Shown here: positions 53,008 through 64,000 of the stretch, piece by piece | How the letters are laid out: every line of letters begins with the position of its first letter | How positions within the stretch are numbered: the first letter of the stretch is position 1 | Origin: Thereva unica | Lineage: Eukaryota; Arthropoda; Insecta; Diptera; Therevidae | Direction of reading: 5' to 3' | Assembly (NCBI GenBank): GCA_949987705.1 | Contig: OX465283.1 | Span: 76,393,720-76,457,719 of the forward strand | Length of the DNA stretch: 64,000 nucleotides | Translations under genes and position numbers: made by a program | Notes under the pieces: model-generated | Told to the model about the DNA's origin: nothing | Databases searched by the model: none | The model's input: the letters and a program-made list of their open reading frames with translations, nothing else

Positions 53008-54551
53008 TTAGCCTCTGAGCCCATGCTTTTCATATAAACAAACAATCAATTTAATTTGAGGCTCGTGCAAAATATAATAAGGGCAGACTTAAATCAATCC
53101 GAGAGAAATGAATCTATAAGAAAATATAGAGTTGACCTTTTGGTATACTAAGGAAAGTAGAAACTCATTATCTTCGTTAACCACTGATACTTTTTCGCTA
53201 CTTCCACTTACTCAATATCTTTTAAAAACAATTAGATTCCTTCCATTAAAGTCGCTTCCGGACGAGCTCGGCATATAATTATTTCCATTAACACAAATTC
53301 AAAATCGATAAAACTAAATTAAGTTATTTTAGAAATAGGAGATGCTGAAGAATGCGAGTCCGTCGTATTCGAAAGGGAAAGGATCCTCCCTTCAAGAGAT
53401 GAGGCGCAACATCAACTATACCTGAAAACTGAACTGAAACGTTGTTCGGCGCCCGTTGCTGTAGGAAATTGCTCCATTCAACACATACAAATGCCCGAAT
53501 TAATTTTTATGCTTAGATCCTTGAGAATTAAGATGAATGACTTAATTTTGTTCTTAATTAGTTATTCTATTTTATTTTCATGGCGCATTTTCATCATCTT
53601 TAAGGATGATAAATAATTTCTGCTGCTGTAAGCGCTATTAAGTGCCGAAGCACTAAATTCTCCGTTTTTGTGCAATAAATTTATTTCCAGCGAAAATATC
53701 AACATCAATTTAAAAATGGTAATCCATACTCCTTTTTACTCCTTCGAATTTTCGCAGCGAAATGGAAGCAAAAGAAGACGATGACGAAGAAGAAGAAGAA
53801 AAATGCGAAATATGTTCGATATCCTTTCTTGCTGCCAACCGGAAAATCGAATGGGGTGTGTGTGTGGGGATGAAAGTACGATGATATGATGATATGTAAG
53901 TTAAGGAATATGGGAATAGATGATGGGTTTTATTCTGTTGTTTTTTGTTATTCCGTCGAACAAAAAAAAAACGAAAGTGTAAAACACACGTGACTTGAGC
54001 ATAAAAAGTCCTTGATGGCATCGTCTTTAATGTATTCAAAAATATTTCACCTCTGTTCTTGATGTTTGAAATTCAATCATGTCATAGTATTCGCCCTGAG
54101 ATAAATTCTTCATACAAAATACATAAAGGTATTTGAACACAAAAAAAAAAAACGAAATGAATAAAGACAATTTACAATTTTACGTTCAAGATATTTTTGT
54201 CCATCTGTAAAATGGTTTTGCGAATTTGAAGGAAAAAGATCAAGAATCCTTGTTGCTACGCCGGTAGTGGGTGGGTGGTACAGGCATTTTTTTTAGCATT
54301 TAGTCCTTATTGTGTACACTTGTTTGTGTTTTATTCTTAACCAAATTTTCATGGGATATTGTGTGTTAAAATTCATACTAAGCCACTTGGTTACTTCGAA
54401 TTTAGTGTCTGTTAAAGGCTGAGCATTCCGCTTTGTCTGTCAAATAAATTAGTTTTAGGGTTTTTTGGATTATCATTGTAGATAAAAAGTTTAGTTTTAT
54501 ATTTCTGACTTTAACAGAATTGTGAAGTGCTGGTAACTTATTGGTATAATC
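53008..54551. other. No confident gene
   Basis: A (GAA)n-type microsatellite lies near 53775-53805. The 109-codon minus ORF at 53710-54039 is made of serine and lysine runs over that repeat and is not supported. The rest is AT-rich. Confidence 0.5.
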
Positions 54552-54795
54552 GTTTTCGATGGCTCTAAAGCTCAATTCGGAACTTGACATCTATCAGCTT
54601 CTTCTGCCGAACGTCTCTCTGTTCCTCAACTTGCCTCCAATTTCTTCTGTTGGATTTTTGCTGTGTCAGGGGAACCTAGACTGTAGTTTGCCGACTGCTC
54701 CTTTCCATCTGGTGGTCAATTCAGGGCTTTTTTGGCATTCTTGAGTCATCCGTTCTTTAAATATGTCCGGCCGGTAAACGCAGTACCCATTTTTG
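54552..54795 (-). pseudogene. RTE-like LINE C-terminal relic
   Basis: On minus, with frameshifts, it matches the end of the 40756-41043 protein. The DNA run CAGAGAGACGT-GAAGAAGCTGATAGATG corresponds to the AEQRDVWRKKLMDA region, and TTTAGAGCCATCGAAAACG to its 3' tail. Confidence 0.6.
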
Positions 54796-54885
54796 ATGTG
54801 GAAGTTCTAAGCTCAGGAATCACCGTTTCTAGTCCATTTTTTCGTTTGTCACGTCATCATGGCGCAATATCTCGTGCAGCGGTGC
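54796..54885 (-). pseudogene. LINE 3'-end relic
   Basis: On minus, GACGTGACAAACG, GGACTAG and then TTCCTGAGCTTAGAACTTCC-ACAT match the 3' untranslated end of the LINE family at 48768-50884 and 57825-61298. Confidence 0.65.
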
Positions 54886-55229
54886 GCAACGGTGAATCTA
54901 GGAAGCCTTGCTAACGTGTATACCAAAACTCTTCGAATCTTTTATTTATTCTTCTATTGTAATGGTGTTTCGTCGGGTTGTGTTCTCTAACCTCCTTTTT
55001 TAAGGGAGGGTTGCCGGGAGCTCTCGAGTTGTCCAGGGTCGTGTGAGAACAAATACCTTCTTACAAAATAAAATTTCTTTATTTATTCAAAATATTCCTT
55101 ATGTACTAACAATTTAGGTCTCTTAAATCTAAGTAAATGCTTACAATCTCTAGATACATGTTTACATATGGTGAGTAAGTATATCTACATAGCTAACTAC
55201 GGGTTATAGTACTAGTATATTGCTAAGCA
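54886..55229. other. No gene seen
   Basis: Contains GTTGTCCAGGGTCGTGTGAG and a polyadenylation-like AATAAA near 55070. It may be the edge of an unrecognised retroelement. Confidence 0.35.
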
Positions 55230-55800
55230 GCTATCTACTCACTACGATAGTTTTAAATGTGCGTAAGCTGGGGTCAGTGGTATTGCTCGTGTATCCCAGG
55301 AGGGTATGTGTGTAATGCGGAGGTCGGTATGTGGTCGGTATACGGTCGGTTTGTATCTGGTCATACCGCGACTCTGGTATAGGCAATGCGGGTGGAAACA
55401 GCGTCGGATCGTCGGACACTGGTCCAGGAAACATTCGATGATCGGTAAGCGGTCGGTTTGCATCTGGTCATACCGCGACTCTGGTATAGGCAATGCTGCC
55501 GGGAACAATGTCGGATCATACACCACGACATTGGTCCAGGAAACATTCCTCAGGTATTCGGTAGTCGGTCGGTATGCGGTCGGTAGGTATTATGTCTGTA
55601 GTCTAACCGTGTCGGATCGTACACCACGACATGGCCTCGGCAACATTCCTCTGGAAATGACGGTATAGGAACAGCTACTTCGGCACATAGTCGGATCGTA
55701 CACCACGACAAGGCCTCGGCAACATTCCTGAGGGGCAAAGTATGACCGTGCCGGATCGTACACCACGACACGGTCTAGGACCGGAGAAGGTGACCTCTCC
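55230..55800. repeat. Degenerate GC-richer tandem repeats
   Basis: TCGGATCGTACACCACGACA followed by GGCCTCGGCAACATTCCT or a variant recurs at about 55408, 55512, 55614, 55690 and 55756 with irregular spacing (about 65-105). GCGGTCGGTTTG(C/T)ATCTGGT and TACCGCGACTCTGGTATAGG also repeat twice. ORFs here are repeat artefacts. Origin unknown. Confidence 0.75.
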
Positions 55801-55989
55801 GGAACGAGCCTGGTTAAAAACTGAATTTTGGCCTGGTGAAGTGGTTTATTTTATAGCGAAGTGAAACTGTCAAAGGATAATCGCCCAGCCTGCTGGGTGA
55901 ATATTTTATTTTCCTAAAGCTTACTTAAGAGAATTTCCCCGCCTGCTGAGTGAATATTTCTTCCTTATATTCGTGGAGTGAAATTCTTT

Positions 55990-57340
55990 GTAACGAAACG
56001 TGGTTCGTTACACTATCGCCCCTATCTGCAAGAGACTTATTTCAACTAATCAACATGGTTTTCCTGCAGCTCGTTCCACTACTACTAATCTACTTGAGTT
56101 CGCTTCTCGCTTTGTTACCGCTTGCTAAACCGACTGTGTTTACACTGACTTCAGTAAGGCTTTTGACAAGCTCAAACTGAAAAATATTGGCTTTCCGCAT
56201 GCCCTTGTGGTATGGTTCCAGCCGAACTTAGCCGACAGGACCTACCAAGTTATATCCGTCTAGAAACATTGAAGCGTTCACTGGTGTTCCGCAAGGCAGT
56301 CACCTTGGTCCTCTTATTTTTATTCTATCAATTGATGACATTATTGCCTTGTTACAGCACTGCAAAATCCTTATTTACGTTGATGACATTAAACTCTACC
56401 GTCATATAACTAAGTAGAACCGAGGATTGCAAAGTTAACACCTTCTATTCTCAGTGTTCCAACAAGAACCTGGTAGTTAATATTAGTAAGAGCGAGGTTA
56501 CGACTTTTTGCAGGAAACGTGGTCCGCTTACTTATGACTATACTTTCTTTAACAACAAAATCTCTCGCGTTAACTCTGTGATCGATCTAGGGGTCAGGTT
56601 TGAAAGTAATATGGATTTTTCCACCCACATAAATTATATTTTCTCCAAGGGGAGTTCAGTCCTGGGATATATAAAATGGTGGTCCAAGGAATTCAATAAC
56701 CCTCTCATCACTAAGCAGTTGTACATGTCCTTAGTTAGGCCTTTACTCGAACACGCCTCCCAGGTAAGGTCTCTTCACTACTCCTCCCATGTTGGAAGAC
56801 TCGAATCGATTCAAAGGAAGTTTGTGCGTTTCGTACTCAGTCACCTTCCTTGGGATGATCCACTTATCCGTCCGCCTTATGAAAACAGGCTTAAATTCCT
56901 CAACTTAAGTCTCCTACATAAGCGACGTGAGGTTTCTGACGTTATATTCGTTTATCGGCTACTGAATAACAAGGTAGACTCAGGTTTCTTACGAAGTCAT
57001 ACGGCATTTAGAGTGAGTAATTACAACTTGAGAGGTGTACCTCTCTTGCACACTAACTCCTCTAATACCAGTTATGGCAAGTACGAACCTGTTAATGTCA
57101 TGCTTATTAACGTTAATATAAGTATGTGTTTTTTAGCATGTTTGCAAGTGAAGTGGCCCTCAAAAGAATCTTTTTAATGTGGCGCGACTCCTTGGTGTAC
57201 CCTAATCCTTTGTTGCTGCACGCTTCTTTGTTAGAGTGTTTTGTATTTTTCATTTGTTATTTTATGTTTGCATGCCTTAGCTGAGCCACGGGACAGTGGT
57301 AAATGTTTTTCAACCAAAGATGTGTGCCTTCTGTGTTAGA
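55990..57340 (+). pseudogene. Jockey-like LINE reverse transcriptase relic
   Basis: Broken reading: HGFPAARSTTTNLLEF, then VYTDFSKAFDKL, then VPQGSHLGPLIF and YVDDIKLYRH (about 56378-56405). A good frame follows from 56578-57177: IDLGVRFESNMDFSTHI, LGYIKWWSKEF, LVRPLLEHASQV and PPYENRLKFLNL. This is the RT palm and thumb of a Jockey/I-type element. It ends with a (TTA/ATT)n-like tail near 57360. Confidence 0.85.
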
Positions 57341-57824
57341 AGGATAATTCTATTAATTCTATTATTATTCGAGCTCCCAAGCAGTTTCAGATCTCTTCTA
57401 CCCTGCTTATGAGTTCGAGTGAGAGAAGCAGTGTCGTATTTACCCTAGGGCAGCAGGCTTCGAGGGGCAGGATCATTTTTGACCAGGCCAACTTTGATGA
57501 GATTTGTTCAAGATAATGCAGAATCAGTTGAACTATCCTCTCCCTTCTGAAAAACAAAAAAAAAACATTGGTTACAAAGGAGAGGTCTTACTGCTAGCCG
57601 TAATGGACACCTTCAAAATACCTAATATCGACATTAACAATTGGAGAGATGAATCTTATTACAATGCTAGACAAAATTACTGCAATCTATATTGGCTAAG
57701 CCTGAACATCTAACTGTGAAAAGGGGCAATACCTGTGCCAGACTTAATAAAGATTGGATCGAAATAAAAGTGGCTCTTGAATCTATGAAAAATGACTCTG
57801 TCCACCAAAAAGCTTTGGTTTTTT
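57341..57824. other. Unidentified, partly coding-looking
   Basis: 57504-57713 and 57692-57937 give plausible but unrecognised peptides (TFKIPNIDINNWRDES; LNKDWIEIKVALESM). It could be a relic of an ORF1 or another gene fragment. Confidence 0.3.
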
Positions 57825-60800
57825 TTTATGTGGCAGTGCTAAGCTCAGGAGTCACCCTTTGTACTACTAGTCCGTCATGTCATTTGTCACGTCATGGTGC
57901 AATGTCTAGCAGTAAGCTTAGTACGGTGGAGGGGTGAGGGGGGTATAGGTTAAGGGTTAAAAGGTACGGGGGGGGGGGGGGTATTGAAGAAGGTGGTGAT
58001 GAACCCTGCGTTTGAACTCTTGGATGTTATAGGAGCTCGGAAATACTGACTGCGAGAGATTATTCCACAGTCGAGTTGTTCTATTAACAAATGAATTCAT
58101 ATCTTGTTGAGTGCGTGAAAAGGGTAGTTGCAGATGAAGGGAATGAGACGAGTGGGCTAATCTGGTGTTGCGGGTATAAGATTGCCGTGGAGGCAGGAGA
58201 GCGTTTAACTCGGAGGAACAGTCACTGTGGTAGTAGCGATAAAATTTTGTCAGTGCTGCTACATTCCTACGGTGGCTCAGGGGTCGATGGTGGAGCAGGC
58301 GGTGTCGTCATCAATTAACTTGAGTGCCCTTTTTTGCACCTTATCTAGCCATGCCAAGGTGGTTATTGGGGCGCCGCCCCAAACGAGGGAGTTATATTCG
58401 AGAAGAGGCTGAATGTAGGATTTATAAATAACAGCACGGGCCGATGGCTGGAGGAGGAAGTTTCACCTCTTAAGAAATCCCAAGCACTGAGATGCTTGTT
58501 TGGCGATTTGGAATATGTGGTCATTCCATCGCAAGTCTTTGGCTAATGTCACGCCTAAGATGTGTAGGGATGGGTCAGCCATTAGTTGAACTTCACCCAC
58601 TTTCAAAGGTGGAGAGGTGTTGAACTTCTTTTTGGAGATAAGACAGTACTTGGTTTTGTCGGAGTTGAATTCAACACGATTCTTCTCTCCCCACTTTAGA
58701 ATCAGTTTAATGTCGTTATTAATCGACTTGGACATTAGTTCGCGATCATCAAGACAGGATCTGGCATGAGTCTGTCTTGTATCGACGCTGTACGAGTAAC
58801 GTAGAGTACCGTCGTCAGCGAAGCTGAGAAGTGGGTTGGAGGGGATTGAAAGAAGGTCATTTATAAATATGAGAAATAGGGCCGGTGATAAAATTGACCC
58901 CTGGGGGACCCCCGCAGAGATCGGGTGGGATGCGGATTTGACGCCATCCAATACTGCTTTGATTGAACGGCCAGAAAGGAAACTCTCAATCCACTTCTGT
59001 AGAAGTGAGTCAACTCCAATAGCTTTGAGTTTAGCTAACAGGGCTGGGTGCCAAACTCTATCGAAAGCCTTGGAGATATCCAGAGCTACCAGACTAGACT
59101 CACCGGATTCATGCAGACTACGGCTGAGGTGTTCTGTAAGACAGACTAAAAGATCGCCAGTGGATCTTTTTTGTCGGAAGCCATACTGTCTGTCGTTTAT
59201 GAGTAGGTTGGATTCTAGATATCCCATAAGCTTTTTGTTGATTATCGTCTCCATGGTTTTGGAGAGAATAGAAGTAATTGCTATTGGGCGGTAATTGGAG
59301 GGATTGCTGGAGTCACCTTTTTTCGGTATGGGCTGAACATGGACAAGTTTCCAAGAGTCGGGATAAACTCCGGAGAAATATGACAGGGAAAATAATTTGC
59401 GCAGAGGTTTAGCCAAAGGTGAGGCGCATTGTTTTAAGACGATAGGGGGTATATTATCGGGTCCAGTGGATTTGTTGGCATCGAGCTCTTTGAAACACCT
59501 GTACACCTCTCGAGTCCTGAAAAAAACCCTGTCCATTGAATGGGCGTTACGCTCGGAAACAGGGGGTAGCACATCAGTTTCGAGTAAAGAAGAATTCGAA
59601 GCGAACATAGATGCTAATAAATTGGCCTTGGATTTTCTGTCTGTTATTACCTTCTCATTGTGAATAAAGGAAGGGGTTGAAGTTGTAGTGAAATTCTTCT
59701 TGATGGAACTTACCAAGGACCAGAAGTTTTTGCTACCGGAGGTTGCATTTAGGAGTTTGCTTCTCAATTTGTTGTCAAATAAGGTTTTGACTTTTTTGAT
59801 GGCGGTTTTACAAGAATTTCTTTGTTGTATGTATTCTAAACGGAGCGATTCACTCGGGAAGCTCTTGTACGCTCGGAAGGCGGCTTCTTTAGTTTTGATT
59901 GCATTCATACACTCCCGATTAAACCATCTGTTGGGCCTAGGCTTCACAGATTTGGTAGAATGGGGAATGAACAAATGCATTCCTGCCTGTATGATCCTGG
60001 TGATACGGATAGCGGCAGAGTTGGCGTTTCTATTCCGGAAACACAGGTTCCAGTCTGTAGACTGGAAGAAATTAATAAGCCCCAGCCAATTGGCCTTCCC
60101 ATAATGCCATACAGTTCTTCGAACTGGTTTTGGAGGGCAGGGAAATTCGAATGGGAAGTTAGCACTGATTAGGCAGTGGTCTGAATTGCCGAGAGGTGAA
60201 TCAACTTCGACGGAGTAACGCGCTGGATGAGAAGTTAGAAAAAGATCAAGGAGATATCTTCCTTGATCAGCAACATCAGGGACTCTTGTGGGATGATCCA
60301 CAATTTGATGCAAGTTATTGATGTCTGCAAAGAGCTCGACGTCCTTGCCAGAAATACTGGTGCCATTTGAGTAAGTCAGCCATTTAACGTTGTGAACATT
60401 GAAATCACCCGCAACAATGATTTCACACTCAGGATTGGACGACAAAAAACCCGAGATCTGTTCGGAAATAGTATCAAATGATGAAGAGGTGGCTTCGTTA
60501 CTTATGTTGGGACTTCTGTATAGGAAGCAGAAGAATAAGACGTGGCTTTGGAAAATGATTTTAATCCAAAGATAATTAAAATCTGAAGTCGCGCTTGAAT
60601 AAATTTTATAATAAGCCACGTCGTCCCTAACATAAACGGCAATACCCCTATGGGGGGAGAGATTGTGCACTAAAGTGTATCCCGACACCTGGTAATGACC
60701 TAAGTCATTATCGGGTGATATTTGGGTTTCACTAAGTGCGAAGATTGGGGGTTTATAATTAGATAAGTGGCACTCAACAAAAGAGAAATTCGCATGAAGT

Positions 60801-61298
60801 CCACGAATGTTACAAAAGTCAATACAAAAATTTGACCTGTAACGGGACTTCGGTTGCGCAGGCTCAATCGCCACGTCCTCGGGGATATTTCCCGGCATTA
60901 CATTTGCCGCAACCATCAGAGTCAATAAAATTTGTCCTCGTCAAAGTGTTATGCCTTTTGAGACGGGGCAAATTTCATCGACCGACAGATTTTAGCCGCG
61001 GCACCTGCAGGACCGAGATGCGAGAGAGGGTAGGGAGCAAGGGTACTTACTTGTGCCGTTCGTCGGTCCGGTCGGTCGTTGAGTCTAGTGAAGGGTGATG
61101 GGCCTTCGCGTTAGACTGCGCTCGTTTTTTTTTTGTCACTGTTTTTTTGATTGTGCGTGTTTTTTTTTGTGCACGATTTTTAGATTTAATTTTTCCACAA
61201 TTTTTTTGTTTATCACAGTTCACAGTGAAAATATTCAGCGCGTTTTTCGGGGACCGGAACAGCACACGTCCGTACACTTTGCTGTCCTAGCCCAAACT
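57825..61298 (-). mobile_element. Full-length APE-type LINE with a single ORF
   Basis: It starts at an Inr-like TCAGTT (A+1 at 61298) and ends in CACTGCCACAT plus about 10 A (57835-57825). It contains one long EN-RT ORF and about 370 bases of 5' leader with no ORF1. The family has two other pieces in the window (48768-50884 and 61710-62455). Jockey/CR1 superfamily by motif style. No clear target duplication was found. Confidence 0.88.
57950..60925 (-). CDS. LINE endonuclease-reverse transcriptase
   Basis: 820 open codons (60925-58463). One missing base near 58465 separates them from a C-terminal tail of about 165 codons to 57950. The APE endonuclease: N in FCNIRGL near 40, E in ALSETQ near 66, AGDFNVHN near 171 and SDHCLI near 250. 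RT: TGPDNIPP, PIPKKGDSSNPSNYRPIAI, ALDISKAFDRVWH, AGVPQGSILSPALFLIFIND and catalytic FADD at 702-705. It nicks target DNA and primes reverse transcription there. A run of 14 G (plus strand, about 57968-57981) near the end may also be unreliable. Confidence 0.93.
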
Positions 61299-61300
61299 GA
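61266..61300 (-). promoter_or_regulatory. Internal LINE promoter: Inr plus DPE
   Basis: On minus, TCAGTT (61300-61295) fits the insect initiator TCAKTY. Counting its A as +1, GGACGT falls exactly at +28 to +33 (61271-61266), matching the downstream promoter element. This combination is typical of Jockey/I/F-type LINEs and supports a complete 5' end. Confidence 0.75.
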
Positions 61301-61709
61301 AAACGGTTAAAAATGAAGCTGTAAGACTATTGGCTCAATCTCTCTAGAAACGGCAATATTTTCGGTATTTTTTGGGGATCTTTACTAAAACAAATTAATA
61401 TAGTTTCCAAAATTCTTCTAGATGTTGACATAGTCGTGCAAATCTTATAGGCCCGGGGCGCCAAATCTTAAAATACTCCACAGGAGAGAATTATAGGACT
61501 CTCTATAGTTATCTTTTCTTTCAACCCAAAAGAGACAAAATAATTAATATTAAAAAAAAAAACCTAATCATTAACTAATTAATAAAAAATAATATTGTTC
61601 TGGGTTGTTATTTTTAATTTATACGTTTATGGTGGAAGAGAGATAGCTTGAGTTGTGTTGATATTTTTTTCTTTTGATGAAAAAGATATACATATGTTGA
61701 CCAGCTCTG
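61299..61709. other. No gene seen
   Basis: 5' flank of the LINE; AT-rich. Confidence 0.5.
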
Positions 61710-62455
61710 GTCTAGTGGTAAGCTTAGTACGGGGGATAGAATAGTTTTAGGAATATGAGCGTTTGGGAGGGTGTTGAATAAGGTGGCGATGAACCCTGTG
61801 TAGGAGCTCCACAATCTCACAAAGAAAAAAGAGGTTATGTATAAATTTGTTCCCTTCATAAATAGACGACTTTGACTCGTCGGACGGCGAAATCGGCAAA
61901 CAAATTTTGTCGGACACGTATACCATGTAATTCCACATATTTTTCTTAAACGATCCTGAAAAAATCAGCTGGTTATTAATAAATTTTTGGAAGCCCATAA
62001 TTTAGCAGGTTTGGGGTGGTAGACACCCTTTAGGGTCCAACATTTTTGTCGGACGAGTTTTGTTTCGCGCGTATCATCGCCATCTCATGCGACTATGATT
62101 GGTAAAAAAACAGTATCTATAAATTTTTTGGGTACCATAAAAAGGTCGACTTTCGAGCAACGTGGTGGAAAAAAGCCGCGGTTTCAAAAATTTCCGTAGA
62201 AGAAAAGTTGGCAGACTAGGTGTCCTTAATCCATACAAAAAGTTTCAAGAGAGTATGTATGAATATTTTTGTTGTACGTGGGCACTTAGTCTATAACCAC
62301 GCCAAGTTGATTTCGAAGCGCTGTCCTAATTGAGAGAGTTGTTTTCGAAAAGAGACCGAATGTAGGGTTTGTATATTACAACACAGACCAATGGCTGGAG
62401 AAGAAACTTGCACCTCTTGAGAAGTCCCAAGCACTGCGTTACTAACTTGGCAGTT
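61710..62455 (-). pseudogene. Decayed LINE 3' region
   Basis: TAAGCTTAGTACGGGGGA and GTGGCGATGAACCCTGTG at 61718-61802 match the 3' part of the 57825-61298 LINE. 62335-62450 (CGAAAAGAGACCGAATGTAG, GACCAATGGCTGGAGAAGAA, CACCTCTTGAGAAGTCCCAA) matches its 58390-58490. About 520 unrelated bases lie between; the order is the same as in the full copy. Confidence 0.75.
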
Positions 62456-63012
62456 TGTTGGAATACGAGATACGAGATCCACCGTCTCTCTATCGCCACC
62501 TCTAATTGAAAGACAGTGGCTAGGATGTCCAAGCTGGACGTCCTACGAAAACTGGGGATTAAACCTCAGAAAACGCCATCCACATCTGTCTCTGCTTGGT
62601 TGCTATCCTTGTACTATACGAGTCGTTAAACATTATTCAACGAATTTTGCTATCAAAGATATCTTGTAAACTGCATCATGTTTGCCAATCAGAAATAAAA
62701 GCACATAAAACAACAGCGAATATTTAATTTTTAAATTCTAACATAGTTTAATCAAATATTTTTAGGGAGCTTTAATTAGCTTTAAAAAATCATAAAAAAT
62801 GACACAAAAACGCAGACCAATGACAGTTACATTTGTTAGTGTGAAAAAATTCACAAAATTAAGGTTTCGATAGCGTTCTTTACATTCGTGCTAAATCAAT
62901 AAAGAAAAATAATGACTAGCACAACGAAATGTGAAAATCTGTTAATCATGCGTTTATAGTTGAAGTGAAAAGCGTTTTTGCTTTAATTTAAATAAGAAAG
63001 TAATGCAAAAAT
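62456..63012. other. Upstream region of the polyQ gene
   Basis: AT-rich sequence with no transposon signature, presumably holding the 5' untranslated region and promoter of the gene at 63013. No core promoter motif could be assigned with confidence. Confidence 0.4.
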
Positions 63013-63978
63013 ATGGATCCAAACAAGGGTTACTGTCATAGTACACAATCATCGCACAGAGGCGAAATGGTACCGAAAGGAAAATCAGCACTAAACCTAC
63101 CATCTGGCAACTACATCAATGTTGTACCAGTGCCTATTGGTGTGCAATATCATCGTAGGAAATTAACACCGCAGGAATATCATCACCAGTAAGAGACCTA
63201 AAAAAATATTGCGTGTTTTTTTTTATTAATTTCTAAATCTATTATGTTCATTTTAGGTCACGCTTATTTTATAATCACAATGATTATGTCAGAGATAGAT
63301 GTCGAGAGGATTTCTATCCAATAGCAACAGCTGCACCTGGGATGCAATCATCCTCATCAACATCAAATCATCAGCATCAGCATCAACAGCAACAACAGCA
63401 ACAACAGCAACAGCATCAGCATCAACATCAACAGCAGCAACAACAACAACAGCATCAGCAGCATCAGCAACAACAGCAGCAGCATCAGCAGCAACAGCAG
63501 CAACAACAGCAACAGCAAACGTGTCATCAACAAGGTGATGTTATTGATCAGGCATTGAGTAGTCGAGTAGTAGCAACACAAACAACAAATTGTGATCAGG
63601 CACAAACACCTGTTCCACCTGTTCTGTATACTGTACATCGTGTTGTAACAACTGCACAAATTCAAACAGCAGGTGGCAACACATTTGCAGCATCATCAAG
63701 TGTTTCAAGTGTAGTTAGTGCTGTTCGAAATGACACAGATTGCTCGGGAGTTGGAGCAAATAGTAGCGGATTACATAGTTCACCTGGTAAGTGTTTCTAA
63801 AAATTTTTAATTGTGCTCTAGCATTTCGAAAAACAATATATTATATAACTTGGTATACTATATAGAGCTTTTCTTGGAGTCAATCCCATTTGATTTTGTT
63901 GTAACGCCTCGTAATATTATTGCAAGTATATCTCCTTTACATCAATGGCCTTTAAAAGATACTACTCTAATGCAATAG
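63013..63978 (+). CDS. Polyglutamine-rich host protein, three predicted exons
   Basis: Exon 1 is 63013-63188 (58 codons), with ATG preceded by an in-frame TAA at 63001-63003 and ending at GTAAGA. The intron is 63189-63256, with acceptor TTTTAG. Exon 2 is 63257-63786 and ends before GTAAGT. The frame joins cleanly as HQ-SRLFYNHNDYVRDRC. Exon 1 encodes NLPSGNYINVVPVPIGVQYH. Exon 2 has a Gln/His-rich tract (about residues 92-140), then a Ser/Thr/Val-rich stretch. A possible third exon at 63866-63978 continues the frame (LFLESIPFDFVVTPR) and reaches TAG, giving about 272 residues. Its acceptor is weak, and the true next exon may lie outside the window. Not recognised; the tract suggests a regulatory or RNA/chromatin protein, but that is only a guess. 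Confidence 0.65.
63370..63522 (+). repeat. CAG/CAA/CAT trinucleotide tract
   Basis: About 50 codons of CAG, CAA and CAT encoding Gln with scattered His in exon 2 of the gene. Mixed codons suggest a fairly stable tract. Shadow ORFs in the other frames read poly-Ser/Ala/Thr and poly-Leu/Met. Confidence 0.95.
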
Positions 63979-64000
63979 CTCAATCAGATTTTGAACTGTT

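Noticed and set aside
53710..54039. 109-codon minus ORF
   Set aside because: Built on a GAA/TTC microsatellite (serine run) with no conserved-looking segment.
63299..63665. Poly-Ser/Ala/Thr and poly-Leu/Met ORFs over the CAG tract
   Set aside because: Out-of-frame and antisense shadows of the polyQ exon.

Overview
The window is a transposon-dense, AT-rich stretch of an insect nuclear genome, most likely a fly. The evidence is an env-bearing errantivirus-type provirus with a serine-tRNA primer site, a LINE with an Inr+DPE internal promoter, a DINE/Helentron-like element with a minisatellite core, Harbinger/hAT/mariner-type elements and introns of 60-90 bp. The species cannot be named from the sequence. 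No bacterial, organellar or CRISPR features were seen. Only one probable host gene was found: a polyglutamine protein gene at the right edge (63013 onward).

Layout: 1-3765 is a 152-bp satellite array, each unit carrying a palindrome. 4121-11155 holds a minisatellite, a foldback MITE, a LINE fragment, several MITEs and a DINE-like element. 11511-17756 (minus) is one long intronless gene of a transposon-like DDE family. It is broken by two TA-flanked elements, one of which contains a complete Harbinger transposon. 19488-22197 carries dispersed repeats, tRNA-like modules and a TIR element. 22520-29156 (minus) is a decayed Ty3/gypsy element split by three non-autonomous DNA elements whose target duplications can be read precisely. 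30781-37600 is a graveyard of MITEs and LINE or BEL/Pao pieces.

The centre (about 39600-52812) is a multi-level nest. An RTE-like LINE contains a hAT-type element with an 8-bp duplication. The hAT-type element contains a nearly intact 6.9-kb errantivirus-type provirus (gag-pol-env). Beside the provirus sits a separate element with an 8-bp duplication, which contains a TTA-flanked MITE, which in turn contains a truncated LINE joined to a DINE-like element with a 146-bp minisatellite. To the right are LINE relics, a full-length single-ORF LINE (57825-61298, minus) and the polyQ gene.

Many long ORFs are broken by single-base indels in or beside homopolymers, and the two proviral LTRs appear to differ only by two such indels. 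Some of the apparent pseudogenisation may therefore be uncorrected sequencing error. All boundaries were read by eye; no alignment or database search was possible.
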